A stretch of 64,000 nt of DNA, taken from positions 10,484,745-10,548,744 of the forward strand of contig OZ020262.1 of NCBI GenBank assembly GCA_963971285.1. Reading direction: 5' to 3'. Made by a program: the position numbers and the translations under genes. This DNA is from Astropecten irregularis (taxonomy: Eukaryota; Echinodermata; Asteroidea; Paxillosida; Astropectinidae). Shown here one piece after another: positions 12,810 to 25,566 of this stretch. Numbering within the stretch: the first letter of the stretch is position 1; every line of letters begins with the position of its first letter. The notes under the pieces were generated by a model, which saw only the letters and a program-made list of their open reading frames with translations, made no database searches and was not told where the DNA came from.

Positions 12810-13144
12810 GAGAAGTAACACCAATTGTCCAGTGAGCTTCTCGATCTAGTCTTTTCATCTGGAGAGATATTTGATAACTTTGACTTGACCTGAAGTATCA
12901 CTCTACATTCTGATGTCATTTTGTCTGACAAGCCCCTCCCCCAACTCACCCCCATCCCCTCCCTTCATTCTCCCTACCACCCATGAGATGTTGAGAAGAA
13001 CTGAAACGTTCACAGAATCCATGCAGTACAGTATCTCAATTTGAATCAATTGAATTATTAAATTTCACAAATGGCAGCCAGCTCTTTGCATCACTGGATT
13101 CTGTGGTCCAGTTTTCTACATTCTAGGACGATGGTATAGGCACC

Positions 13145-13412
13145 TGGGGCAATTTCATAGAGCTGCTTAGCACAAAACAAAAATGCTTAACACAAAAATA
13201 CATGTACATGTAGCTTGCCTAATAAAACAAACCACCATTGAAAATTCTATTTGATATTCAATTCATGGTCAGCGAACAACAGCCAAAGAACAATTGCATG
13301 TGATACCACAACACATGGAAATTTGTTGATTAATCCTGTTTTTACTAAGACAGAAATATCATGCTTAGCAAATTTTTTGTGCTAAGCAGCTCTATGAATA
13401 AAATTGGCCCCT
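13145..13412 (+). mobile_element. Family-1 MITE
   Basis: Nearly full copy: left end GGGGCAATTTCATAGAGCTG, right end GCAGCTCTATGAATAAAATT-GGCCCC. Contains a short TACATGTACATGTA insertion near 13200. Confidence 0.85.
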
Positions 13413-13455
13413 GTGCATCAATGATGCTATCTTTGTGGCCCGCAATGCCGGTTGC

Positions 13456-13782
13456 TTAAAGGTAGTATCATACTTTGGTAAGACACCAAAACAGAAATGT
13501 TCTTACAGGGTATGAAGATGGTGCTGGTAGAAACATACCGTTAAAATGTTTCCGCCTGAAATGGTGTATTTATCTAGAAAACGACCGAAAATCTTTTAAA
13601 AGATCAAAAATAAAAGAGAAAAGACTTAAGAAATACTGTGGCTGTTTTTCACTGTTTTCTCAAAAAGTGGGCACCGTATGGGACTGAAATTTTCACAGAG
13701 GACTGTTACTGTATCTGTCTTGATAGTTGTGCTCATGAATCTGTATTTCTTTGACAAAAACCAATGATGATACTACCCTTAA
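13456..13782 (+). mobile_element. Family-4 MITE
   Basis: Ends TTAAAGGTAGTATCATACTT and ATGATACTACCCTTAA, each finishing in TTAA (13456-13459, 13779-13782). Interior landmarks are CGCCTGAAATGGTGTATTTA and GTGGGCACCGTATGGGACTG. TTAA at both ends would fit TTAA-targeting superfamilies such as piggyBac or Kolobok, which is an inference. Confidence 0.85.
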
Positions 13783-14425
13783 AGTAACAAGGTCATAAGT
13801 GCATGTAATTATATCCCGAGTTAGCTCTTTGTTGGGAAATGAGAGCACCAAGGTCGAGAGACGAGGCTGGTAGAGGCAGGGATGGGGAGAGCAGAGATGG
13901 AAGACCGGGAAGGGGATGAGGACATCACATCTGTGAAATCTCCTACCTTTAAAAACATGTACAATAGATATTTTAAGTGTAGCAATCTACACTGTATAAT
14001 GTTAGTTTTTTCACTCAATTTAAGTCCAATTTGCTCAAATTCTACATGGTGATAGCCATGATCTGAATCTTGAAGTGATAAACAGTTAAATTTTTATATA
14101 ATAGATCTTGACACAAGTGTTGCGTTTTTTTCTGGGACACCCTGTATAGATGGTGAAACAGAAAGTCCCAGATTTTTGTACGCGCTTTCCCCTCCCCCTC
14201 CCCTCACCCTTCCCCCTGCCCCCTCCCCCGTCCCCCAATCACTCATCCCGGATCCCCGCATTACATATGTACCGCTTTCATATTACAGTCTGATAGAGGC
14301 CAAGCCACCAGAGCTGCTGAGTGATGAATCGTGGATAATTTATCGATTATTCCTCCGTAAATAATTGATGCTTGGCGTGTGGTATATACCTGCTGATTAG
14401 TCCCGTATCGATTAGGCAGGCCGTG

Positions 14426-14440
14426 TGTGTGTGTGTGCGT
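14426..14440. repeat. (GT)n microsatellite
   Basis: GTGTGTGTGTGTG followed by CGTGAGCGAGTG. Confidence 0.8.
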
Positions 14441-14720
14441 GAGCGAGTGAAAATGTGCGCGCTGGATACCAATGGAGTGTATGTTAATGGCTGAAGTGCT
14501 CCATTATACGAAGACCGAAAGAGATATGTGTATTAAATGTGAGTATTGTGCACTTGGATTGATAAAATGTCGCCCAAGGCTATTTCGTCCCAGGTCGCCC
14601 CATAGTTCCCCCCAGGGGTGAAAAGTCAAGAGATTTCAAATGGTGCATGGAATAATAAGTCATCAGTCATTTTGGTTCATTTCACACTTGATACATGTAC
14701 ATAACGTGTACAGTATATCT

Positions 14721-14970
14721 AGGGCCAATTTCGTGGCGCTGCTAAGCACAAGAATTTGCTTAGCACAAAAATGTCTTGCCCAATATTAAAAACAAACCAC
14801 CGTTAACAATTTCATTTGATGTTCATGGTCAGTTAACAACAGCCAAAGAACAATCACAAGTGATACACAACACATGTAAATTTGGTTGTTAACCCTGTTT
14901 TTATTATTAAGACAGAAATGTCATGCTTAGCAAATTTGTGTGCTAAGCTGCGCCGTGAAATTGGCCCCTA
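14721..14970 (+). mobile_element. Family-1 MITE
   Basis: Full copy with ends AGGGCCAATTTCGTGGCGCT and GCGCCGTGAAATTGGCCCCT. The paired change AGAGCT to GGCGCT / GCGCCG on both ends is compensatory, which suggests that the terminal inverted repeats are kept alike within copies. Confidence 0.9.
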
Positions 14971-15109
14971 ATGATTTATGGAAGAATAGGACTTATCTTT
15001 TGTCTCATTTTTTTGTAATATTATTTTTTTGGTTTTTTTTTGGGGGGGGGGTGTTCAGTTTAGAAATTACAAATTTTGAAATTAAGAAGTTATGTGCTGC
15101 CAAATGCAC

Positions 15110-15345
15110 GTACAAATAAAAAAAATTAGTAAAACAACTGCCGAAAATCTTTTTGATATTTTGAAAGATCAAAAATAAAAGAGAAAAGACTTAAGAAATA
15201 CTGTGGCTGTTTTTCACTGTTTTCTCAAAAGGTGGGCACTGTATGGGACTGAAATTTCACAGATGACTGTTACTGTATCTGTTTTGATATTTTTGCCCAT
15301 GAATCTGTATTCCTTTGATAAAAACCAAATTATGATATTACTTTT
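15110..15345 (+). mobile_element. Family-4 MITE, right part
   Basis: Runs from AAACAACTGCCGAAAATC to AAACCAAATTATGATATTAC. The left terminal repeat is missing. Confidence 0.7.
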
Positions 15346-15724
15346 AATATCCATCCTTTTTGTGTAAAATAATATTTTTGTTTTATTTTAAAGCTTAAGT
15401 TTATCTAAACTAATGCGTTGACCAATTCTTGAACTCTATGAAATCCATGAACACGGAAAGGAAAAAAAAAGATTTTGGAGGGAGACACAGAGAAATATTC
15501 CAAGGTAGCCAGCTGTACGTCTTTACGATGTGGAATCCTAGACTGAGTCATTGCGGTTCGCGGCACGTTCGGTTCCGGATGATATTTCCCAACAGGATGT
15601 GTTCCCATTGCATCTGTCAATCCGAGTTAAACTCCCGGGTTCAGTCGGTACGGTGCCTTCATGCCTCATAGGCTGGTGAGGCAGAGCCTGGTTGTGCGGA
15701 GCATGTACATGTAATGCATCAGTT

Positions 15725-16280
15725 GCTTCGGAGTGGTGCTTCTGACTGGATTCGAACCTCAGACCATTTATAAATACAGTTGCTTTCAAGTCTCGATTAA
15801 TGACTAATTTCGAATATTGGGAGTGGGACTGTGACTGGACTCGAAAGTAAATCTCAAGGGAGCTCTGCATAATGTGACGATCCTCAAATATAACAAATAG
15901 CGTGATGATTGGATTCGAACCCCAGACCTTTATACAGTTGCTTGTCTCGAGTAATGACTTTCAAGTATTGGGAGTGGGACTGTGACTGGACTCGAAACTA
16001 AGACTCAAGCGATTTCTGCATAATGTATGTGACGATCTTCAAATATTAGATAGATAACAAATACCGTGATGACTAAATTCGAACCCGAGACCTTGTTCTT
16101 ACAAGCATAGAGTTACAATTCATGATACATGTACATGTACTTAGAAAGACAAGCAGTGCATTTCAGACCCAAAATAAACCCAAAACATTCCAATTTATGT
16201 ATGCGTTACAAGCAGCATGTCTGGTGAATGAATTCGAAACCGAGACCCTGTACTTGCAAGTCACAAGTTACAAGGCACAA
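15725..16280 (+). repeat. Degenerate tandem repeat, about 163-bp unit
   Basis: ATTCGAACC-type motifs recur at 15749, 15912, 16076 and 16231, spaced 163, 164 and 155 bp. The first two units also share GGGAGTGGGACTGTGACTGG. Each motif is the complement of a tRNA B box, so the unit may derive from a tRNA-like repeat on the minus strand. Confidence 0.65.
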
Positions 16281-16649
16281 TATTTGAGAGCAACAAGTAA
16301 TGGAGGAACTCCACTCACCCCTCACCAATGTGGACTGGGTTCGATCCCGGCTTGGGTCATATGTGAGTAGAGTTGTGCGTTGGTTCTATCCTACGCTACA
16401 GGTTTTTTTCTCCGGGTTCTCCTGTTTTCCTCCCTCCACAAAAATCAAATACTCAGGCTCCGTAATCACAATGGATTGCCGGTATTGCTGGCAGCCGAGG
16501 GCGCTAATGAATACCGGCAACCTGATTACATTGTAGCCAGCGCTTTGTAACTGAAGAGAAAAGACGCTTTTAATAATAAATGTATTAATTATTATTATTA
16601 TTTCGAACCAGGGACCTCTATAATGAGTTACAAGTCCCCAATCTGTGAA

Positions 16650-17010
16650 GTGCCGTGGCCGAGTGGTCCGGCGTGTCGGACTCAAGATCTTGTGATCAAT
16701 GTACAGATTGTGGGTTCGAATCCAGCCATGGGCTAATGGTGCTTGTGTCCTTGGGCAAGACGCTTTGTCACATATTGCTCCTCTTCACCCAGGTGTAAAT
16801 GGGTACCTTCGAGGGTACAGATGGCTTTGTGGTTTGATTAGCCTTTGTGCACCTTATGGTAGCACAAGGCTGTATACTCCCCAGAGAGCTGAGATTGTTT
16901 CAGGAATGTAAATGGGCCCGATGACCAGGGATAATAATAGTGTAAAGCGCTGTGATACCACTCTTGTGTGTAAGAGCTCTATATAAATGCTGATATTATT
17001 ATTATTATAA
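16650..17010 (+). mobile_element. tRNA-Leu-derived SINE with L2-type tail
   Basis: The head (16650 to about 16735) is a tRNA-Leu relative: A box TGGCCGAGTGGTCC, anticodon loop CTCAAGA, B box GGTTCGAATCC. The central domain contains GTCCTTGGGCAAGACGCTT and CACCCAGGTGTAAATGGGTA, a core shared by many deuterostome SINEs. The 3' end has GTAAAGCGCTGTGA ... TCTATATAAATGC followed by (ATT)n, resembling the tail of L2-group LINEs that would mobilise it. It looks full length. The LINE at 27440 ends in a similar AGCGCTATATAAAT tail and belongs to the plausible partner group. Confidence 0.85.
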
Positions 17011-17621
17011 TCTCAGTATTAGGCGGAGTTTTGGAAAACTTGTTAAGGTTACAGTTCTTCAGAGTGGATTATAGTGCATCAGCGTCAACCCAACAGCAAA
17101 CTGTTCATCGCTCAGTTAAACATGGCATGATTAATGCACACACGTGCACATAAATTCCACTCCGTAGACTTCCTATACTTTGATAAGGGTTTTCACCCAA
17201 GACCTCAGAACTATCAAAATACTGATATGAAATCAATAAAAAAAAAAAAGAAGCCCCGATACTACAACGACGACGACGACGCACAGCCCAGACCGTCTGA
17301 GTCCAAGGCAGTCGGGGTCTAGTGTTTACGCAGAAATATATTTTTGGCCGAGGCCCTCACATTCCTGGCATTCTCCCATCTATGTATTTATGGTCGTCAG
17401 TTTCAGGCGGGCGGAAAAGACTTGTCTGTTCTCGGAGAAGATCACGTGTCTCGGGCTTCTCTGGCTCGACGGGTTTTAACATGAAACAATGTCTCGTTAG
17501 GAATTGCAAGTTTTAAAGATCTTCTTTCACCTGTCAGGGAAAAGTTCTTTCCGTTTACCGAGGAAGAAATGATGAAGACTTGAGCTTTGAACTTCCGGGG
17601 GATATTGTCTGTCGTGGAACC

Positions 17622-17791
17622 GGGGATCGATTTCACCAAACTTATCTTAACTTACTCTCAATCGTAGGACTTGTCATGCATTTCAGAATGCAGCCCCATT
17701 CGTAGTTAACTTTTAGGCATGTTAGGATATGATGGGTTATCGTTTGTAACTCGAGTTACGATCGATCGTAGGGCTTTGTGAAATCGAGCCC
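17622..17791 (+). mobile_element. Family-2 MITE
   Basis: Best-preserved ends outside the duplication: GGGGATCGATTTCACCAAAC and GGGCTTTGTGAAATCGAGCC. Contains ACTCGAGTTACGATCGATCG. Confidence 0.85.
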
Positions 17792-19663
17792 AGCTCAAAT
17801 GATTGCTTTAATAGCATTTACACATTGTGCTATTATATCGGGACCCCACTTTAATGAACTTGCGGCTGTAGGCCCCCTATGCTCTGACATCCAATGCCTA
17901 TCTGACAAAAATTTATGTAACCATTCGCCACCACTCCAAAAAAAACACATGGCTACCGTTGTACACTGCACATGTACAACCCCTTGTTCTTTGACAGCGC
18001 CCATGGGCTTCAGGGTGGCGCAAAAGTACAACTGTCATCGCAGTTTTAACTCTTGTAACAGTAGGACACAGGCTCACAGCATGATTCAGCATGTCACCTT
18101 TAAATGTATGCCTAGGCCCTAACCCACATGCAGAGGACTTGTGCACGAGTCTATTACGCATATTTATTGTGATCGCTGAACTGCAGCGGTGCAGCGCAGA
18201 GCAGCGAGATGCGACCAAATTCAATTTCATATTTTATTGGCCGTTCACTTTACTGTGACTGTGACCTTTTTCCTTTTGAACATGTACGGTGTAACGTCGA
18301 TCCATTCAATTAATTAAGGAAAGGGATGATGAATTTATCGTCTGCTTGATATTTCCAGGAACATGAATTGATTTCAAAATGTACATGTGTGTGTAACTGT
18401 TCACCGGTGAAATTTGTCATAAAATATTACTGTCTGTGACTGTGTGAGTACCTTCTGTCACGTTGGAGTATCTGAGTCATCGGGGTCACTGTGAGGTCAA
18501 GGTCGGGTCAAAGGTCGTTTGGGTGCTTAGAAGGGTTACAGTGCGTGTCATTGGAGTGTTAATTGCAATGTTCAAGTCTATTACCGTTGATACAATCATA
18601 GAGCAAGGGTCCGAGCTGTGGTCACATGGTCAATATGCAAATTAGGAAGAGAGGGTTATTGCCTTTATATGGTGAATTCAGAAATGATTTATGTTTTCAA
18701 TCGCTGTCACAGTGCTTTATTAGTTGTTTTTATCATAATACATGTTCCATGTATTGAAAGGGTTTACATGTACGTGTACAGTTTTCTGCAACTGTCTGTG
18801 ATTCTTTCATTAGGCCAAGGCATTGTCTGTGAATGTTCTAAGATAATTCTTTCAATAATTAGGCCCATGGAAAGAGAACATAAAAATTCAAATAATTGAG
18901 CATTTGAATTTTGAAATTATGGTGTATTTTAGATTTTGTCATGCTGTTAATACATGTAGAATGTATTGTTTAGGGGTCATAGGCACAAAAGACCATGCAG
19001 CACTCTTACTTAGACATGTTAAGAGTAAAACACATTTATAACAGTGCATATTACTCTTAGCATGGGGTCAGGGGCCCATGCAAGGTCATACTTAATTCTA
19101 GATAATCGGTTGTGTAATATGAACAACCCCACTAGTCTGATACAGATTCCAACACCGCCACCACCCCTCCCCCCACCGCACCCTCCTCCCCCTTCCCCCG
19201 TGAATAATTCAATATTACAACCGAAACCGTTTCACCTTTGCAATCGAGTACAGCTTTAATCGTATTGTATCCATAATGCATTTAAACCCTCGTCGGGGCT
19301 CTGTTAAAAACAGATTGGGTTGGTAATGTGTGCTTTCGTCATCATTCTCACACACACACAATGTATTACCCGAAAAGAAAGAGCAACGCCGAACGTAATG
19401 AGCACTCCAGTATACCGTATGTAGTAGCATTTGGTATTCCCTGTATACGGTTGTAATTACATTTCGTGTGATGGTGGAGAAGGCTTGCCCTTCATATTCT
19501 CATGCTAAAGTGAGTTTGATTATACTGTATAGCAAGTTAAACCAGTATGAGTAATACATGTATGATGTAAACACATTTGCCTACTGTAAACATTTGCCAT
19601 AACCGGCCGTCAAGAGCGGTAGGACAGATAACTTGAGGTTTTGCAAGCTACCCGAGAATAATG

Positions 19664-19824
19664 CAAGCCTTGAATTCAACGGAGGCCACGGAGGCCATGG
19701 CCTTCGTTGCCCTGGTTCTTGGCCTTGGTGCCCCCTTCAAATGTTTCCATATAAACATTATGATGGAAGTGCCCCTTGTAATGGAAAAGTGGCCTTGCCC
19801 CTTTCAGAACCAAATTCAAGGCCT
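19664..19824 (-). mobile_element. Family-6 MITE
   Basis: Inverse orientation: CAAGCCTTGAATTCAACGG at left, CAAATTCAAGGCCTG at right, with GCCTTCGTTGCCCTGGTTCT inside. Confidence 0.8.
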
Positions 19825-19885
19825 GTAATGATGATGAAATTATGTCAGATTTATTATTAAAACAAGTTAAAAGCTGTAAATATTA

Positions 19886-19982
19886 CATGGAAATTTGGTT
19901 GGTAATCCTGTTTGGTCAATGAAGACTTTTCATGCTTAATAAGCAAATTTTGTGCTTAAGCAGCTCTGTGAAATTGGCCACT
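19886..19982 (+). mobile_element. Family-1 MITE, right half only
   Basis: Begins inside the element (GGAAATTTGGTTGGTAATCC) and ends at the normal right end AGCAGCTCTGTGAAATTGGCC. The left half is missing. Subtype with AAGCA-TTAAGC arms like the copy at 63353. Confidence 0.65.
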
Positions 19983-20268
19983 GATGTGAGAATTGGACTA
20001 ATTAATACAGAAATTGTACATCATTATAGCATATGTTGCAACTTGGAGGTCAAGCTGTACTGTGAAGGCATTTGTCATTCTAACACCATTGACTGACCAC
20101 AAGCAGCATTACCAACATTGGTCATCCCATGGAGGGTGGGGCATGATTTGTGCCGATGTCATTGTCTATGACTTATAATACACTCGTAAATCCTTTTATA
20201 AATGAACGCACATATTGCAGCTGATCTTGAAATTGGAATAAAATCAATCGGTACACATGTACAGTGCA

Positions 20269-20516
20269 TCAGGGGCAAATTGCATGGAGCTGCTAAGCAC
20301 AAAAAATTGCTTAGCACAAAAATGTCATACCCAATAAAACAAAAACCACCATTGAAAATTCCATTTGATATTCATGGTCAGTGAACAACAGCCAAAGAAC
20401 AATCACAAGTGATACGTACAGCACTTTGAAATATGGTTGTTAATCCTGTTTTTATTAAAGACAGAAATTTCATGGTTAGCAATTTTTTCTGCTAAGCAGG
20501 GCCCTGATCTAGATGA
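20269..20516 (+). mobile_element. Family-1 MITE
   Basis: Left end CAGGGGCAAATTGCATGGAG, inner GCTAAGCACAAAAAATTGCT, right end CTGCTAAGCAGGGCCCTG, which has lost about 15 bases of the terminal repeat. Confidence 0.8.
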
Positions 20517-23500
20517 ATAGACCCCAATGCTAATGACGAGTTACAGTAAAGGATAATAGATACGGTGCTAGTTTACAGATTTATTGTAACACTGACACCG
20601 TCACTGATAATGCCCCAGCCGGGAGGAAAATGAGTTACATATGTACAAAGACAAAAATGTGTAATTCTCTCTGTGGTTAGTTGCTCATGGCATGTAACCA
20701 TAGCAATAGCACGCTACATCTGAATCATATTGGCAGATTTGAATAATTATGGTATTTTGGGGACATCCTGTTTCCTGTTATGGTCACTTGGTTCCCATTC
20801 TTCAATTTATATGGAAAAATGTTGCAAATTTAAACATGGTACGCACTGTAGGTGGCATGTCACAATTTTCAGTGTGGGCTAAATTTCCAAATTTGGCCTT
20901 TTTTTGTTATTACATGTAAATCTTTGATTTCATATTTCTTAGAAATACAACTGTAGTGGATGATATAAAAAGAAGCATTTTTGGTGATTCGTGGATTTTG
21001 AGTAATAATCGTTGAAAATAACTTTGACAACTTGATTAAGGAATAGTGAGAGAGCAAGCTGTGGGTTTTTATAAATCTAGAGATCACAAAATGGTCCACA
21101 CTCCTCCTCCGCATGTATGTGAACATCCATAATGCTATTTTGTGTGATGATAACGTAACCTGCACAAGAGAAGAGCATAGTGTGTGTAGTACACACACTA
21201 CTCCATGTACGTGGCGCAATCACTCGCACATACATGCATGCACCACACTGTACCGCATCGCCGCAGCGCAAGACGGACCGTTGTGGGTACGTAATCAAAA
21301 GTGTGCCCTGTCGTTCCCCATCTACGGGGCACATGTATCTCCGCGGCTGCCCGGCTTAAATTGGAACACCCCCCTGTGAGAGAAATATTTGCGTCGACCT
21401 GCGGGGCTAGGCATGTTGTGAAAAGGCCAGTGCAAGTGTACATGGGATTCGGCCGGCACTGCATACGGTATGGATTACCGACTACGGCCCGCTGGAAAGG
21501 AGATCGAGGAGAGGAAAAAAAAAAAAAAAAAAAAAAAAACCGGAGGAGGATGAAATACAAAATGAAAATAGAAAGATTGATGATGGAGTGGCAGCTTTCA
21601 TTTGTTTTTAGTGTGTGATTGTCAGGTTTTGTTGGTGGTTGGGGGTCAGCAAAGGGGGGTGTTTTTTTGCACATTATATGATATACAATACGTACAGCAT
21701 TACAGATTCTACATATATTGTGCAATTGTACTCGTATGATTAAATCATACTGTATACCCGTGTAGTACTGTCTACATGTCACACACACATACATGTACAC
21801 ACGCAGCGCAGCGCAGGGCTCACATGCATGTACCCTACATGGACGCCACACAATCACTCCGGCCACATAATATTCTCCATTGGCGGTATTGATACAGATT
21901 CCTAGCTTGCTTGGTCTGTTACATGTATACACAGGCCAATTAAATATAGGGACTACTCTCTCTCTCATGGCTCAGTCCCTATCAAGCTCTGCCTCGCTCT
22001 CATTGAGCGCGGTACTGTATAAACCGCCATGCAGCTTGCTCATTCAATTCTATACGCACATTGTATCTTAGGTGTTGAATATAACACTTGGACGTGCACT
22101 CTTACATTGCAGATATAAATTACATGTACAGTGTACACGTATGTATAATGAATGTATGCATTTTGTTTGATTTTAGAAATATGCCAGAAATGGTATAAAA
22201 AATCACATTCATTCATAAGTCATTATTAAGATAAAGAAAACCACCATTTTCCCTTCAAGTTGTTTGTGTTTATTGTAATCGACATGATTTATTTTCATAC
22301 CGTCCTGTTCTGTATGTACATATGTATATTGTACAATTTTTATAATTTACATCTTTTTTTTTTCCATTACTGCTAACATACATGACTGTTTTGTAAATGT
22401 AATATTGTAAAATGTAATATTTTTCTGTATGACGTATATATTTGCCAGTATTCATACACAAAATTGTTAGCATTGACATTTTTCAGTTATGCAATGTATG
22501 TACATGTATGTATGTACTTTCAGTACTACATGAATTTAATGTGTTTTCAAATGATAAAATCTTTGCCTCAAACAGCACGACAAATCTTCCTTGAAAACGT
22601 CACATCACATCTGTTTTGTGTTAAAATCACAATAAAACATGATGCACACTCAATGAGCAATCAAGAAATTTACATTGAAATTCTGTTTCAAATTAAAAAT
22701 GTGCTGTGTCAAATATGGAGGCCGAAGACTGTTTGAAATTATAATACATACAGTCATGACAGTATGTGCTGCTTACCGTGTATATATATCTTCTGATATG
22801 GAACAGAACATTTGTGCACGGCAACGGTGAATGACAAGATTGCTTGCCAATGAAAATGGCCCTGATATACTGAATGTGTACAGTGTAGGATCAGGGATAG
22901 AAGCCATTGTAATTATACATGCTATACGTCTGTACGTACGTGGACAAGTGTAGATTTTAGTCAGTTATTGTGCAGTTAAGCAGTTAAGAGCAGTTAATTC
23001 TTGTCGTCTGAAAATTTGAAACCCGTTCAATATGTGACGGCGGATTTGTTTGTATCCCTTCTCTTGAATGCTTATTTCTCCAAATTGGCAATTTAAAGTA
23101 CGCCAGCTGCCAGAAAATGTCAGATTATTTAAAAGGGAAGGAAAAAAATACTATAAAAGCGACGAAAAGAAAAGGCAAGAAGATGTCTCTAGCTCTCATA
23201 ATTATGTAGTTTCCTGTCGGCGTCAGGGCCAGCCGTAAAAACGAAAACACTCTTTCTTTTATTACTGGGACTCATGAGTCCTCATTCATGTATTACCTAG
23301 TGCGTGATTGATCAAGTCATATTGGGATGGCTCTGTGAGTTGAGTGTGATCGTACCACATTGATAACAACGGAGCCTAGCCATGCACGGGAATATATTAA
23401 TGACCGCTTCTTCGTCTTCTCCGTACATGAGAAGTATAACCGGTTGGTGATCTTGCTGCACAGGTTCCGAACCTTCTGATACTACATGGACATAATGGGG

Positions 23501-23820
23501 GATATCTCAGCCATTCATATGAATGCCGTTGTGTAGGACTGGCGGTTTTACGTGCAAATTGTCATTTAAACCTGGGTCTCTCTGTACATAATTCCACATG
23601 CATGAGAATGATTCATGATTGGTACAAGGTGTACACATTTGGAAGATCTATGGCATTTTTGACCAGAATGACAAAATTTGGAATGGGTATATGCTTATGA
23701 AAAAACATGAGTCCGTTGAAGAAAACATGTTGTGCTTATACAGGCCACACATTGATCTACATTGTATAATATGTACATGTACAGTACATGTAGGCCATCC
23801 TTTTGAGAAGAAGAGTCTGT
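20517..23820. other. Gene-free interval
   Basis: No exon or full repeat recognised. The long minus-strand ORF at 21198-21968 translates to low-complexity sequence including the poly-A tract and has no domain. Scattered TACATGTA motifs and CA/GT runs. Confidence 0.5.
21516..21539 (+). repeat. Poly-A run
   Basis: About 24 A after GAGAGGA. No retroelement body recognisable upstream, so it is not assigned to a SINE. Confidence 0.8.
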
Positions 23821-24397
23821 AGATTGGCAGTCTGTAGAATGGCAGTCTGTACATGTGGAATGGCAGTCTGTAGAATGGTACTTCATATACATGTAATGGC
23901 AGACTGTACATACATGTACAGTGTGTATGTGGAATGGCAGTCTGTAGAATGGCAGTGTGTAGAATGACAGTTCATAGAATGGCAGTCTGTACATGTGGAA
24001 TGGCAGTCTGTAGAATGGCAGTCTGTAGAATGACACTTCATAGAATGGCAGTCTGTACATGTGGAATGGCAGTCTGTAGAATGGTAACTTCATATAATGG
24101 CAGACTGTACATGTGGAATGGCAGTCTGTAGAATGGCAGTCTGTAGAATGACACTTCATAGAATGGCAGTCTGTAGAATGGCAGTTCTGTAGATGGCAGT
24201 CTGTACATGTGGAATGGCAGTCTGTAGAATGGTACTTCATATAATGGCAGACTGTACATGTGGAATGGCAGTCTGTAGAATGGCAGTCTGTAGAATGACA
24301 CTTCATAGAATGGCAGTCTGTAGAATGGCAGTTCTGTAGATGGCAGTCTGTACATGTGGAATGGCAGTCCGTAGAATGGCAGTCTGTTGAAGGGCAC
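23821..24397. repeat. Minisatellite, 15-bp unit GAATGGCAGTCTGTA
   Basis: About 35 units with variants (GAATGACACTTCATA, ATAATGGCAGACTGTA, and units with an inserted CATGTG). Longer blocks of about 65-140 bp recur within the array, showing higher-order expansion. Because the unit is a multiple of three, several frames stay open on both strands. The encoded repeats (for example CHSTD, minus strand) are not evidence of a protein. Confidence 0.9.
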
Positions 24398-25496
24398 TAC
24401 ATGTACTTTGTAATGTACACGTATGTAGAAAGACTGTCCATGATACAATGGCCCACTGAAGATGTCAAAACCCAGAAGGAAAATGATGAAAATTGTGCAC
24501 ACATTTATTTTACAGAAATACCCCCACATGTTGATTCCTGAACATCAAGCCGACCTTCCAAAACAATATTTAACACAACGTCACTTTAATACTTTAAAGC
24601 GCCGGGGACTTGAACAAATTTACTTCCTTAAAAATAAGAATAATGAAATAAAATGAGCGGACTTTTCAGCATAATAGTGAGCACTTCAGTGCATATAACC
24701 CCGAGGGCAGTCGTCCTCATTCCCCATACCTTGCTCCAAATACCAAATTATCCCTTGCCAGTGTCTGCATGCATGCATACATTTCTCTACAGGGATTGCT
24801 TTTTTTTGCCCCCAATTCTTTGGGCTGTGTTTGCCGCCCGCGAGTCGTTGCATGTTAAACCTCTCGCTATAAGGGTCATTCTATGCCCCCCCTTTTTTTT
24901 TGAGAAAGAGGTTGACCCTTTTGTTTCTTTGTGGGATTGGACATGAGTAAAGTGGGTGGAGTGTCTTTTATGTCTTCGTATCCTTTTGTTCTCAGTGTGT
25001 ATTTAAAGCAGCACATATAAAGGATTTCGTTTGCTGACGGCTATAACGGGTTCTAATTTCTGGGCTAAATATTACCAGAGGTTACCTGCTAAGTCTGCCT
25101 CCCTGTTGACTTGAGTAGTTGTAGTGTTTCCCTTTCCGAAGTCGTCAAAATTAGAAACCAATTAAATTTTTTATGTGGAAATTCAAGGCGTTTGCATTGT
25201 GGATACTGGGTGTGTGATTGATGAATGCAACGCAGATCATTTGCCCTCTAGTGGGCACCTGACCCCATGCCGTGGTTTGCACTGGCCAATAGCCTGATTG
25301 TGCAATGTTAGTCTGAGAGCAGTCGGAGGGGGAAACATTACCCCCATAGGGGCGATACATGGGGCCCATGTCCCACAGTCACTCTCGTGTCTAGGTTTTT
25401 GCAAATGAAATGCCTAAAGGTAGCACTTGAATAGTGAAAATTATGGGATATGTACATGTACATATGCACATGTACAATGTAGCTACATATATACAT

Positions 25497-25566
25497 GTAG
25501 CTCGGTGGTCTAGACATCTGCCCTAAAAAGCAGGAGGTTGTGGGTTCGAATCCCACCTGACCTAGA
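25497..25566 (+). mobile_element. tRNA-derived SINE head
   Basis: An A-box-like TAGCTCGGTGGTCTAGAC is followed by CTGC...GCAG and a perfect B box GTGGGTTCGAATCCCAC. The minus-strand translation contains VGFEPTTSC, a signature often produced by tRNA-derived SINEs. About 100 bp of unrecognised 3' sequence follows. No clear poly-A or L2-type tail was seen, so the body may be truncated. Confidence 0.5.

Noticed and set aside
21198-21968. Longest ORF in the window (256 aa, minus strand)
   Set aside because: It crosses the poly-A tract (giving poly-F) and CA-rich repeats. I see no domain, no splice support and no biased codon use.
23695-24529. Repeat ORFs of 203 and 163 aa
   Set aside because: By-products of the 15-bp minisatellite. 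The open frames follow from unit length divisible by three.
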